Source of the DNA: Planctomycetia bacterium
Lineage (GTDB): Bacteria; Planctomycetota; Phycisphaerae; Phycisphaerales; SM1A02
Direction of reading: 5' to 3'
Assembly (NCBI GenBank): GCA_005790565.1
Contig: SXUJ01000013.1
Coordinates: forward strand, 1-38,277
DNA length: 38,277 nt
The notes beneath the pieces were generated by a model, which worked only from the letters and a program-made list of their open reading frames with translations, was not told where the DNA came from and did not search any database. Shown here one piece after another: positions 1-7,835 of this stretch (within the stretch, counting starts at the first letter, position 1; each line of letters opens with the position of its first letter). The translations under genes and the position numbers were made by a program.

Positions 1-473
1 AGATGAAGGAGAAGAAGGCTCGGGTGGAGGACGCGCTCCACGCATGCCGCGCCGCGGTCGAGGAAGGCATCCTTCCTGGTGGCGGTGTCTCTGTCCTGCG
101 CGCACGCAAGGCCCTTGAGAAGTTGAAGAAGACGCTCTCCGACGATGAGGCGGTGGGCGTGGACATCGTGCTTCGCGCACTTTCAGCACCGGCCAAGCAG
201 ATCGCCGCCAATGGCGGACTCGATGGCTCGGTCGTGGCTCAGCGCATCGAAGATTCCACGGAAACCAACTTCGGTTTCAACGCGGCAACCGGTGAGTATT
301 GCGATCTCGTCAAGGCCGGCATCATCGTGCCGACCAAGGTGGAGCGCGTGGCGCTGCAGAACGCGGCAAGCATCGCAGGACTCTTGCTGACGACGGATTG
401 CGCAATCACCGAAGTGAAGGAGAAGAAGGCGAAGGCGCCAGCTGGCGGTGGCGGCGACGATATGGACTATTGA
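1..473 (+). CDS. groEL: Chaperonin GroEL, C-terminal part (5' end outside window)
   Basis: This is the last ~157 codons of the 60-kDa chaperonin, the ATP-driven folding cage that works with GroES in the cytoplasm. The reading frame is open to the window edge, so the start lies upstream; the ATG at 3 is the conserved internal Met of the [12 protein letters not shown] segment, not a start. Further matches to the family are the PGGG turn, the NAATGEY segment, DPTKV-like '[13 protein letters not shown]' and the final helix with TTDCAITE. The tail is [12 protein letters not shown], not the Gly-Gly-Met repeat of the E. coli protein; a short GG...MDY tail is common in other phyla. A strong intrinsic terminator follows 62 bp downstream, so transcription of the groEL unit should end here. 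Identity is certain; paralogue number in the genome cannot be told. Confidence 0.97.
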   Translation, partial: MKEKKARVEDALHACRAAVEEGILPGGGVSVLRARKALEKLKKTLSDDEAVGVDIVLRALSAPAKQIAANGGLDGSVVAQRIEDSTETNFGFNAATGEYCDLVKAGIIVPTKVERVALQNAASIAGLLLTTDCAITEVKEKKAKAPAGGGGDDMDY

Positions 474-535
474 TCGGAGCCGTGCATACATGACTTCACG
501 CGCGACTGGGCAATCCGGTTGCGCTGACGAAACGA

Positions 536-577
536 ACAGGGCCCAAGCGAATCGCTTGGGCCCTGTGATTTTTGTTT
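536..577 (+). terminator. Rho-independent terminator of groEL
   Basis: A perfect inverted repeat joins 536-550 to 552-566 (acagggcccaagcga and its complement), allowing a 13-14 bp GC-rich stem with a 3-nt loop. It is followed by a T-rich run, gatttttgttt (567-577). The T tract is on the plus side only; the opposite flank is not T-rich, so it should act mainly on groEL transcripts and less on the convergent lipoprotein gene. Confidence 0.9.
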
Positions 578-601
578 CGGCTGTGCCGCGCCGCGCTCGA
601 C

Positions 602-1003
602 TCACTTCGGGGGGCTGGGATCTTCTTCGGCGGGGTTTGCTTCCCACCAGCGGATCACGATGTGGTCCTTGATTTCAAACCACCACGACCGCCGTTCGAT
701 CGAGTTCGACGCATGCGCAATGAGGAGGAAAACATAGTACCCCGCCGTGGTTCGCCGATCGGCGTCGTAGCGAAGGATGTCAACGCCCTCTGTTTCTACT
801 CGCACACGCTTGGTCGGCGTCCCAAAGGTGGCGATGAGCCATGCTTCACTCGTGATGCCAAGTTGGACCTCGGCGAGGCTTGACGCTGTGATGCGAGGAC
901 CTACATCACGGGTCGTGTTGGTGGAGGTCACGATGCAGCCCGGCGCGAAGACAGCCAACAAGACGGCTGTTGTGGCTCGCAGAAGAAATCGTGCATCTGG
1001 CAT
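602..1003 (-). CDS. Small BamE/SmpA-like lipoprotein
   Basis: A 133-residue predicted lipoprotein. The N-terminus has a basic start (MPDARFLLR), a hydrophobic stretch and a lipobox ending in APGC at about residues 20-23, so signal peptidase II cleavage and lipidation are expected. The mature part has the pattern of the BamE/SmpA fold: a helix with 'LAEVQLGIT', then 'FGTPTKR', then strands with W and Y residues up to 'WWFEIKDHIVIRWW'. BamE-type proteins usually sit at the inner face of the outer membrane. The family call is inference from pattern and needs a profile search. The ATG at 1003 was chosen because a longer frame to 1129 would put 42 unrelated residues before the signal peptide and run over the neighbouring gene's start. 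It diverges from the adenosyltransferase with 54 bp between starts. Confidence 0.72.
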   Translation of the reverse strand: MPDARFLLRATTAVLLAVFAPGCIVTSTNTTRDVGPRITASSLAEVQLGITSEAWLIATFGTPTKRVRVETEGVDILRYDADRRTTAGYYVFLLIAHASNSIERRSWWFEIKDHIVIRWWEANPAEEDPSPPK

Positions 1004-1057
1004 ACGCTGAGAGTATAAGAATTGTTGACGGGTACTCTGAGGCGCACGACTACTCCC

Positions 1058-1630
1058 ATGAAACTCTACACACGCAGTGGTGACGACGGCACGACGGGAC
1101 TCTTCTCCGGCGCAAGGGTGCACAAGCATGATCCGCGCATTGAGGCGTACGGCACGGTCGATGAAGCAAACGCCTGCATCGGACTTGTGATGGCTGCATG
1201 CGACCCCTCGCGTCCGGTCGAGGCGCGCATGCTCGCAGTCTTTGCGCAGATGCAGTCAAGGCTCTTCGATCTCGGCGCGGATCTTGCGACACCATCTGCG
1301 GGGAAACAGAGTGATCGCGTGATGCGCATCGTAGGCACGCATGTGATGGAGGCGGAGCACTGGATCGACGAGTTTGACGCGATGAACGTTCCGCTCCGCG
1401 CGTTTGTGATGCCGAGTGGATGCGAACTCGCGGCGCGACTCCACCTTGCCAGAACGGTGGTTCGGCGCGCCGAGCGATTGATGGTCGCGTTGTCCATGAC
1501 CGAAGAAGTCGGCGCGGGGGCGATTGGCTATATGAACCGCCTCAGTGATTTACTCTTTGCGATGTCGCGTGTGGCGAACAAAGTGCACGGCGTTGCAGAT
1601 GTTCCGTGGGTGCCGTCGACAAACGGTTGA
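1058..1630 (+). CDS. Cob(I)alamin adenosyltransferase, PduO type
   Basis: Encodes a 190-residue ATP:cob(I)alamin adenosyltransferase, which transfers the adenosyl group of ATP to reduced cobalamin to make coenzyme B12. The N-terminal ATP-binding motif is clear (YTRSGDDGTTGLFSG at residues 4-18), followed by 'DPRIEAYGTVDEANACIG', the arginine-rich 'RTVVRRAERLM' helix and 'YMNRLSDLLFAMSRVAN'. These are the signatures of the PduO/MMAB family, active as a trimer in the cytoplasm. ATG 1058 is used because the protein begins right at the family's usual start; an in-frame TTG at 1022 is possible but adds 12 unlikely residues. The stop lies 2 bp from the stop of the convergent upp gene, leaving no room for a terminator. 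No B12 riboswitch is visible in the 54 bp upstream. Confidence 0.95.
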   Translation: MKLYTRSGDDGTTGLFSGARVHKHDPRIEAYGTVDEANACIGLVMAACDPSRPVEARMLAVFAQMQSRLFDLGADLATPSAGKQSDRVMRIVGTHVMEAEHWIDEFDAMNVPLRAFVMPSGCELAARLHLARTVVRRAERLMVALSMTEEVGAGAIGYMNRLSDLLFAMSRVANKVHGVADVPWVPSTNG

Positions 1631-1632
1631 GG

Positions 1633-2280
1633 TTAGTGCGTGCCGAAGATGCGGTCCCCCGCGTCGCCAAGGCCCGGCACGATGTAGCAGTGCTCATTGA
1701 GGCGGTCGTCAATCGCGGCCGTGTGCACCATGACCTCTGGGTGATGTGCGTGCATGTGGATGAGTCCTTCGGGCGCGGCAACGAGGCAAACGAGTTGAAT
1801 GTCTCGCACTCCGCGAGCTTGCAGAATATCGACAGCGTGCGCGGCACTTCCGCCTGTCGCGAGCATAGGATCCACCAGAATCGCAGGTCCATCGGCGATG
1901 CCATCTGGGAACTTTGCGTAGTAAGTGATCGGCGTCGCGGTTGCTTCGTCGCGGTAGATCCCGATGTGACCCACTCGCGCCTCAGGGAAAAGCCCAAGGA
2001 GTCCATCGGTCATGCCCAAGCCCGCGCGCAGGATGGGAACGATCGTGACGGGCGTTGCGAGGACTCGCCCATTCGCTCGCGCAACTGGAGTTTCAATCGA
2101 GATCTCCCTCGTTGGAAGCGCGCGACAAACTTCATAGGCCATGAGTCCGGCGAGTTCATTCAGGAGTCGCCGGAAATCCGCGTGTTTCGTTTTGCGATCG
2201 CGCAGGTGACTCAACTTGTGTTGCACTAACGGATGGTCGTAGACGAGCGCGTTGGCATGTCGTGGGTCACGGGCGGTCAT
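1633..2280 (-). CDS. upp: Uracil phosphoribosyltransferase
   Basis: A 215-residue pyrimidine salvage enzyme making UMP from uracil and PRPP. Motifs seen: N-terminal 'VYDHPLVQHKLSHLRD', the 'TREISIETP' segment, 'VPILRAGLGM', the PRPP-binding loop 'AILVDPMLATGGSA', and the uracil-binding C-terminus 'YIVPGLGDAGDRIFGT'. Length matches the family (about 208-215). ATG 2280 gives the normal family start; the frame stays open much further upstream, into the region antisense to the GYF_2 gene, but those residues are not Upp-like. The gene is divergent from the GYF_2 membrane protein with 58 bp between starts and convergent with the adenosyltransferase. Confidence 0.97.
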   Translation of the reverse strand: MTARDPRHANALVYDHPLVQHKLSHLRDRKTKHADFRRLLNELAGLMAYEVCRALPTREISIETPVARANGRVLATPVTIVPILRAGLGMTDGLLGLFPEARVGHIGIYRDEATATPITYYAKFPDGIADGPAILVDPMLATGGSAAHAVDILQARGVRDIQLVCLVAAPEGLIHMHAHHPEVMVHTAAIDDRLNEHCYIVPGLGDAGDRIFGTH

Positions 2281-2338
2281 GCACGCGAAGTGTACGGACT
2301 TCGAAGTGAAGTACGATTTACCCCAACTGGAGGTCAGC
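2281..2338. promoter_or_regulatory. Divergent upp / GYF_2 intergenic region with 10-bp palindrome
   Basis: The 58 bp between two divergent start codons must hold both promoters. In its middle is the perfect palindrome acttcgaagt (2298-2307), with related cgaagtg words either side (from 2286 and 2302). It could be an operator for a dimeric regulator, but no conserved promoter hexamers stand out. A ggaggt Shine-Dalgarno (2330-2335) precedes the plus-strand gene. Confidence 0.25.
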
Positions 2339-3370
2339 ATGCACTGGTACTTCGTTGAAAATGGCGCGGCGGTGGGCCCACTTGACTTGGCGCAGATGCA
2401 AGCCGCGCATGCGGGCGGGCGACTTGTCGAGAAGACGCAAGTCTGCCGCATGGGCGAGAGCGCGTGGATGGACGCACAAACCGACGAGATCCTCGCCGCG
2501 TTCTTTGCGACAGATCCCGTCCCGGCGACAAGCGCTGCGCCGTGGATTGCGCCCTCGATCGTGGCCACGACGGAACAGGCTGAGTTCAGTTTCCGCAGCG
2601 CGTTCACCCTCGCGACCGCCACATTCAAGAAGCACTGGGCAATGTTGGTCGCGATGGGCGCTGTGTACTTCGTCGTCGCGGGCGCACTCGGTGTTCCCGG
2701 CCAGATTGGAAACTTCGCGATGCGATTGTCGGAAGATCGGCAAGGGGCTGGGGTGATAGCGGGATTGTTCGGGTGCTGCGGTGGACTGCTGCAAGTCTTC
2801 GTCGGAGTTCCGCTGGCTGCTGGCATGTACATCGCCGGCGCGGGCGCGATTGCGGGAACACCAAAGATTGGCGATTTGTTCGCGGGCTTCCGCCGCTATT
2901 GGGTCACCTTGGGAACGGGACTTGTTGCGGGGCTTCTGGTCTGCGCGGCAGCGATCGCAGCACTGCTTCCGGGCGGCGCGTGCCTTGCACTTGGCCTCGG
3001 TCTGGGCGGGGGGCTCGAGTGGATCTTTGTCCCGCTGGGGATTGTTCTCTTGACCGCCGGATTCATCTGCACGATGGTGTTTGTCGGAGTTCGACTCGTC
3101 GCTGCAAGCGCGATTGCATGCGATCCTCAGCTCCCGCCCATGAGTGTTGGACAAGCGCTCAGACTGTCGTGGGATGGATCGCGCGGGAAAATGTGGCCGC
3201 TCTTCGGATTCGGCATCGTGGTGGGCTTGGCTGCCTACGCGACGATTCTCCTCTTGTGCATTGGCCTCGTGTTGATCGGCATCCCATTCGCTTTCGCCGC
3301 AACCGGTGCTGCGTACACGCTGCTGTATCGGCGTGGAAACACCGGCGTTTCTACGGCGCCGAGTGCGTAG
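2339..3370 (+). CDS. GYF_2-domain multi-spanning membrane protein
   Basis: A 343-residue membrane protein of unknown function. Residues 1-50 form a GYF_2 (DUF4339) domain, recognisable by 'WYFVENGAAVGPL', 'GGRLVEKTQVCRMGES-AW'; such domains are thought to bind short peptides. A Pro/Ala-rich linker (about 58-75) follows. Then there are about five to six hydrophobic segments, near 100-117, 129-156, 170-190, 207-235 and 276-320, with Gly-rich helices. The layout resembles bacterial proteins in which a cytosolic GYF_2 domain precedes a DUF975-like or glycerophosphodiesterase-type membrane domain. ATG 2339 is chosen because it starts exactly at the domain and has a good GGAGGT site. It ends 24 bp before the convergent argS stop. 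Function cannot be deduced from the neighbours. Confidence 0.85.
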   Translation: MHWYFVENGAAVGPLDLAQMQAAHAGGRLVEKTQVCRMGESAWMDAQTDEILAAFFATDPVPATSAAPWIAPSIVATTEQAEFSFRSAFTLATATFKKHWAMLVAMGAVYFVVAGALGVPGQIGNFAMRLSEDRQGAGVIAGLFGCCGGLLQVFVGVPLAAGMYIAGAGAIAGTPKIGDLFAGFRRYWVTLGTGLVAGLLVCAAAIAALLPGGACLALGLGLGGGLEWIFVPLGIVLLTAGFICTMVFVGVRLVAASAIACDPQLPPMSVGQALRLSWDGSRGKMWPLFGFGIVVGLAAYATILLLCIGLVLIGIPFAFAATGAAYTLLYRRGNTGVSTAPSA

Positions 3371-3394
3371 GCGAACGACAGCGCGAGATGCAAT

Positions 3395-5242
3395 TCACAT
3401 GCGCTCAGGCGCGTCTATGCCGTAGAGCGAGAGGCCGTCCTGCAGCACGCGTCGCGCGAGTGCGCAGAGACGAAGTCGTGATTGTCGCACGCTCGCGTCC
3501 TCGCTCTTGAGCACTGGGCAACTCTGATAGAACGCGTTGAAGCACTCCGCAAGCGTGCGAAGATACGCCCCGATGCGATGCGTCTCAAGCGTGCGCGCGA
3601 CATCGAGCACCATCTGCGGGTACCGAAGCAAGTGCAATGCGAGCGCGCGTTCCGCCGGCTCGTGCACGGCGTGTGCGGCGGAAGCGATCTGCGCCGCACT
3701 ATCCATCGCCTTCGCGAGAATATTCGCGATACGCGCATGCGCGTACTGCAGATACGGCCCCGTATCGCCCTCGAACGCAACCATGCGATCGAGATCAAAG
3801 ACATAGTCCTTTGTGAGATCGTTGGAAAGGTCTGCGTACTTGATCGCCGCGATCCCGACCGCGCGACCAACCCATTCGAGTTCGGCATGTCTCATCCCGT
3901 GCGTTGGCGCATTGGGATCTTGTGCGCGGCGCGTCACTTCCGCGACCCCGCGTTCCATTGCTTCGTCGAGCAAATCCTTGAGCGTGAAGTTCTCGCCAGA
4001 GCGCGTCTTCAGTGGTCGTTTGTCTTTGCCGAGCACAGTGCCGAAACCAAGGTGCGTGATCTCCGACTTGTTGCCATCCCTCGTGCGGTCCCATCCGATC
4101 ATCGCGGCCGCATCGAAGACATCCTTGAAGTGGTCGCGTTGTCGAGCATCGACGACATAGATCACGCGACTGCCGTCAAGATCGTGCGTACGGAAACGAA
4201 GCGCCGCAAGGTCGGTCGTCGCGTAGAGGAAACCTCCGTCGCTCTTGCGAATGAGCAGGGGTCGCTCGCGATCCGCGAATGGAACGACGATCGCGCCTTG
4301 GTCTTCCTTCGCGAGCCCCGCCGACTGAAAGGCCTCCACGACAGGCGCGAGTCGATCGCGGAAAAAGCTTTCGCCACGATTATGTTCCGCGCCGACCTTG
4401 GCGTTCAGTGTGGAAGTCGATGCGTAGACCTCGCGCATCGTGCAGTCAATGATCTTCTGCCACGCCGCGACGACTTCAGGATCTCCACCCTGCAATCGAA
4501 GCAGCGTCGCCTTCGCATCTTGAATGGCTTCCCCAGCACTTTCCGCTTGCGCTTGGAGTTCCGCGAGTCGATGTGCGCCCACGCCAGTCGCGCGCGCAGC
4601 GGCGAGTCCTGCGTCATCCGACCGTCCTTCGAGTTGCGCGCGGCGATAGGCATCGTTGAGATCAGTCAAGGAGAGTCGGTCAAGATCCACGCGCGATCGG
4701 CGCAGTGCCGCGAGCGTCATCGCGATCGGAAGTCCCCAGTCGCCGAGATGATTCTCGCGCCATACCTTGCGACCGAGACGCTCGAATACACGCGCGATCG
4801 TGTCGCCAATAATCGTTGCGCGAAGGTGACCGACATGCATCTGCTTGGCGACATTCACGCCACACAGATCCACGACTGCCGCGTGCGTTTCCTTCGTTGG
4901 TTCAACGCCGAGCGATGCATTGTCCATCGCTTGAAGCATGGCGCTGATGAACGAGCGTTCGAGCCGGATGTTCAGAAACCCCGGGCCCGCAATGACGGGG
5001 GTTTCCGCGATGCCCGCAAGGTCGACCTTCGCGGCCAGCGCGCCGGCGAGATCGCGCGGGTTGCCTTTGGTTTCCTTGGCAAGCGACATCGCGGCGTTCG
5101 CCTGATAGTCACCGAAGTTTGGATTGGTGGACAGGCGGATTTGCGGATCTGCATCGAGAGCGGAAACCGCATGAATCGCCGCGCGGAAACGCGCATCGAG
5201 GATGGTCGTTGGGTCGGTGGGTGGTCGCGAGTCGGTGGACAT
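3395..5242 (-). CDS. argS: Arginyl-tRNA synthetase
   Basis: A 615-residue class I aminoacyl-tRNA synthetase charging tRNA-Arg. The N-terminal additional domain (1-about 110) contains 'NFGDYQANAAMSLAK'. The HIGH-type motif is HVGH at residues 136-139. Downstream come 'ENHLGDWGLP', 'VYVVDARQ-RDHF'-like sequence and the 'GKDKRPLKTRSGENFTL' segment standing in for KMSKS, as in most ArgRS. The C-terminal DALR anticodon-binding domain starts at 'FEGDTGPYLQYAHARI' and ends in the expected 'RLCALARRVLQDGLSLYGI' helix. The protein is some 40 residues longer than the E. coli enzyme, mainly from an Ala/Arg-rich connective insertion after the HIGH domain. It lies 32 bp downstream of the peptidase gene on the same strand, so the two are probably co-transcribed. 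Confidence 0.97.
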   Translation of the reverse strand: MSTDSRPPTDPTTILDARFRAAIHAVSALDADPQIRLSTNPNFGDYQANAAMSLAKETKGNPRDLAGALAAKVDLAGIAETPVIAGPGFLNIRLERSFISAMLQAMDNASLGVEPTKETHAAVVDLCGVNVAKQMHVGHLRATIIGDTIARVFERLGRKVWRENHLGDWGLPIAMTLAALRRSRVDLDRLSLTDLNDAYRRAQLEGRSDDAGLAAARATGVGAHRLAELQAQAESAGEAIQDAKATLLRLQGGDPEVVAAWQKIIDCTMREVYASTSTLNAKVGAEHNRGESFFRDRLAPVVEAFQSAGLAKEDQGAIVVPFADRERPLLIRKSDGGFLYATTDLAALRFRTHDLDGSRVIYVVDARQRDHFKDVFDAAAMIGWDRTRDGNKSEITHLGFGTVLGKDKRPLKTRSGENFTLKDLLDEAMERGVAEVTRRAQDPNAPTHGMRHAELEWVGRAVGIAAIKYADLSNDLTKDYVFDLDRMVAFEGDTGPYLQYAHARIANILAKAMDSAAQIASAAHAVHEPAERALALHLLRYPQMVLDVARTLETHRIGAYLRTLAECFNAFYQSCPVLKSEDASVRQSRLRLCALARRVLQDGLSLYGIDAPERM

Positions 5243-5274
5243 TGTGAAACAGGGGAAAGATCAGTTCTGGTCGG

Positions 5275-6528
5275 TCATCCACCAACGATGGCGTGATGGG
5301 TGGCCCACAGTCGCTCCATGAGGGCGTGGACAGGGTCAGCGAGTTCGCCCGCGAGCGGCTTGGCGTCAATGCGCCGTGCGATCTCATTGATGAGACGAAT
5401 GAGTCCGTGGAAATCACTGAGCGCGATATGCTCGCTTCCGACGCGGGCCGGTCGCTTACCAGCAGCAACACCGTCGATGTCTTGCATGTTGTGGTAGTTC
5501 CCGAGCGGCAAGCACAGACAAGTGGAAAGGAAGCCGTAGCTCGCAAACGCGCTCGCCTCACACGCGCCTCCAGGCATCAACTTGCGCTGAAACTTGAAGG
5601 ATGGATCTTCCTTCACAACTTCGCTGGCGATGTGGGAGATCCGATTCGTGAGCGCGGGGCTAAAGACGGTGATTCGGTCACCGACGCGAACGATCGGTCC
5701 TGCGCCGATGGGACTGTCATGCGGGAAACTTCTGGAATTCTCGAGACAAACAAGGCGAGCTTCCTTCGGCACGAGTCCGTCGCGCGCAACCCCAAGCGTC
5801 CCAATGAAGCCGATCTCTTCACTGCGTGTGAAGAGCAGTCGAAGGTTGCTTCGTTCGGGGTGGATCAAAGATTCTTCGAACGCGCACATCGCGGCAGCGA
5901 CAGCGGCGAGATCGTCGCAGGCATGGGTGTAGAAGATTCCGCGCGCAATGCGCGGTTTAGGAAGCAGCCAACGGGCGACATCACCAGCCGCCACCGAAGT
6001 TGCTCGCCGCGCGAGCGTCGCGGTGACCGTCTTGAATGGTTTCGCGGTGGCGTCAAGCACAGTGATGCGCGCACGATGCGCGCGTCCTTTGGCGTCAATG
6101 ACCTCGATTCGCGCACGATCGAAGTAGGGATCATTGACTCCGCCGCGAAACTCGAGCGCGATGCAGCGAGCGTCTTTCACCTCGCGAACCACGAACGCGG
6201 GATGGTCGAGATGTGCGGTGAGGTAAAGCGCAGGGTGCGGCGCGGTCGCATCCTTCGTCGCGTCAGCGCGATGAATGTGGAGATTCCCATACGCGTCCCG
6301 TGCCAAGGTTGCCTTCGCGCCGAGCGATTGGACCCACGCCTCGACGTACTGCATGACTCGCGCTTCGCGACCAGCGGCAGTGGGGAGGGCGGTTGTTTCA
6401 CGCAGCAGTTTTTCGCGCCGAGCACGAACGCGCGCCGGGACCGTGGTGGGCGCCCCAACGGCCCTCGCCGTGGACTGGCGCCGAACGGATTTGGGTGCGT
6501 TGATCTTCCTTTTCTTTGGGGCGGGCAT
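5275..6528 (-). CDS. M42/M28-like zinc aminopeptidase
   Basis: A 417-residue co-catalytic metallopeptidase resembling the M42 glutamyl-aminopeptidase/cellulase-M family, which trims peptides in the cytoplasm. Likely metal and catalytic residues: H106 and D108 in 'TAHLDHP', D205 in 'THACDDLAAV', the E237-E238 pair in 'RSEEIGFIG', E263 in 'CLENSRS' and H346 in 'LGNYHNM'. The third ligand is Glu, where M42 enzymes usually have Asp, which is closer to some M28 members. The first ~40 residues are very basic and Ala-rich and lie outside the family core. ATG 6528 is preferred over a GTG at 6537. No signal peptide. It diverges from ribBA and leads into argS. Confidence 0.85.
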   Translation of the reverse strand: MPAPKKRKINAPKSVRRQSTARAVGAPTTVPARVRARREKLLRETTALPTAAGREARVMQYVEAWVQSLGAKATLARDAYGNLHIHRADATKDATAPHPALYLTAHLDHPAFVVREVKDARCIALEFRGGVNDPYFDRARIEVIDAKGRAHRARITVLDATAKPFKTVTATLARRATSVAAGDVARWLLPKPRIARGIFYTHACDDLAAVAAAMCAFEESLIHPERSNLRLLFTRSEEIGFIGTLGVARDGLVPKEARLVCLENSRSFPHDSPIGAGPIVRVGDRITVFSPALTNRISHIASEVVKEDPSFKFQRKLMPGGACEASAFASYGFLSTCLCLPLGNYHNMQDIDGVAAGKRPARVGSEHIALSDFHGLIRLINEIARRIDAKPLAGELADPVHALMERLWATHHAIVGG

Positions 6529-6577
6529 TGGGCGCACATCCTACGCAATGCGGCGGTGTCCTACACTTCTCCCCCCC

Positions 6578-7774
6578 ATGCCTTTCGCGCCGATTCCTGA
6601 AGTCTTGCACGCCATCGCCCAAGGGCAGATCGTTGTGATGGTCGATGATGAGAGTCGTGAGAACGAAGGCGACTTCGTGATCGCAGCGGAGAAGCTCTCG
6701 GTCGAGTCGCTCAATTTCATGACGCGTATCGGGAATGGCTACCTGTGCGTTGCGATGGACGCGGATGATTGTTCGCGTCTTGAACTTGGACCCCAGACCG
6801 GTGTGAACACGAGTCTGCGGGGCACGGGTTTCACCGTCACGGTGGATGGGCATCCCAAGCATGGCGTGGGGACTGGAATCAGTGCGCGCGATCGAGTGAA
6901 GACGATCCACCTCCTCGCGTCGCACAACAGCACGCCGGATGACTTCGTTCGTCCTGGTCACATCAATCCATTGCGGGCGCGGCGTGGCGGGGTGTTAGTG
7001 CGAACCGGACAAACCGAAGGGTCGGTCGATCTGTGTCGGCTTGCCGGACTGCGCCCTGCTTCAGCGATCATTGAGGTTGTCCGCGAGGACGGCGAGATGG
7101 CGCGCGTCCCTGATCTGGAGATCTTGTGTGAGCGGTACGGGCTGCTGCTCTGTTCCGTTGAGCAGGTCATCGAGTATCGACTCGAACGCGAAACCCTGGT
7201 GCATCGCCTCGATCCCGTGTGTGGAACGCGCATTGAGACCCCGGAGGGAGCATTCACGCTTTTCGCTTACCACAGCGCGGTGGATCCAACTCCCCACCTA
7301 GTGCTCACCTGCGGCGACATTGGGACGCTGCACGCCTCGAGTGCGCCCGCGATCGTCCGGATGCATCGGCGGGATCTCTTGGGCGACATCTTCGGCGTGA
7401 TCGGCGATGGAGTCACGCGCTCGACCGGTGATTCACTTCGCGCGTCGATGCGCGCGATTCAGGCGGCGGGCCGCGGTGCGATCGTGTATCTGCGACCGGA
7501 GGGCGCGGGCGACGGACTTGCTTCGCGATTGCAGAGGATTCAGCGTTCGGGTGAGGATGTAAACGCGCCCGACCTCACCCGTCCCGAAGGCGTCTCTGGC
7601 CGTGCTCAACCGATGGATGGTCGAACCTTCGGCATTGGTGGGCAGATTCTTCGTGACCTCGGCATTCGACAGATTCGGCTACTCACGAATCGACCAAACG
7701 CGCACACGCCAATGCCTGGCCTGCATGGCTTTGGGCTCGATATCGTCGAAGAGATCGATCTCTCGGCGTACTGA
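6578..7774 (+). CDS. RibBA-like protein with degenerate active sites
   Basis: A 398-residue homologue of the bifunctional riboflavin enzyme 3,4-dihydroxy-2-butanone-4-phosphate (DHBP) synthase / GTP cyclohydrolase II. Residues 1-205 match the RibB domain well: 'DDESRENEGDF' (23-33), 'GTGFTVTVD', 'TGISARDRVKTI', 'RPGHINPLRAR'. But the GHTEA motif, whose His binds the catalytic metal, reads GQTEG, with Gln145 (codon 7010-7012). Residues 208-398 align with RibA, yet all three zinc cysteines are gone (expected near 266, 277 and 279, where D, D and V are found). The RQEGR motif is RPEGA. The 'QILRDLGIRQIRLLTNRP' end is preserved. So the RibA half is probably not a GTP cyclohydrolase. ATG 6578 matches the family start; ATG 6548 is an in-frame alternative. 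The gene may still make DHBP, or be a divergent paralogue. Confidence 0.85.
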   Translation: MPFAPIPEVLHAIAQGQIVVMVDDESRENEGDFVIAAEKLSVESLNFMTRIGNGYLCVAMDADDCSRLELGPQTGVNTSLRGTGFTVTVDGHPKHGVGTGISARDRVKTIHLLASHNSTPDDFVRPGHINPLRARRGGVLVRTGQTEGSVDLCRLAGLRPASAIIEVVREDGEMARVPDLEILCERYGLLLCSVEQVIEYRLERETLVHRLDPVCGTRIETPEGAFTLFAYHSAVDPTPHLVLTCGDIGTLHASSAPAIVRMHRRDLLGDIFGVIGDGVTRSTGDSLRASMRAIQAAGRGAIVYLRPEGAGDGLASRLQRIQRSGEDVNAPDLTRPEGVSGRAQPMDGRTFGIGGQILRDLGIRQIRLLTNRPNAHTPMPGLHGFGLDIVEEIDLSAY

Positions 7775-7835
7775 ACGACACCGGCACGGAATGCGCGCGT
7801 TCGCTCGCGCGTCCAGACTTGGGAGTTTGCACACA

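Noticed and set aside
1004-1057. Possible -10 (TATAAG / TATACT) and TTGACG hexamers between the lipoprotein and adenosyltransferase genes
   Set aside because: The hexamers do not pair at 16-18 bp spacing in a way that gives a plausible leader on either strand.
3482-5296. 604-codon plus-strand ORF
   Set aside because: It is exactly antisense to argS, has no family motifs and is very Arg-rich. It is a shadow ORF of GC-rich codon bias.
5293-6600. 435-codon plus-strand ORF
   Set aside because: Antisense to the M42-like peptidase, whose catalytic motifs are intact; no protein-like features.
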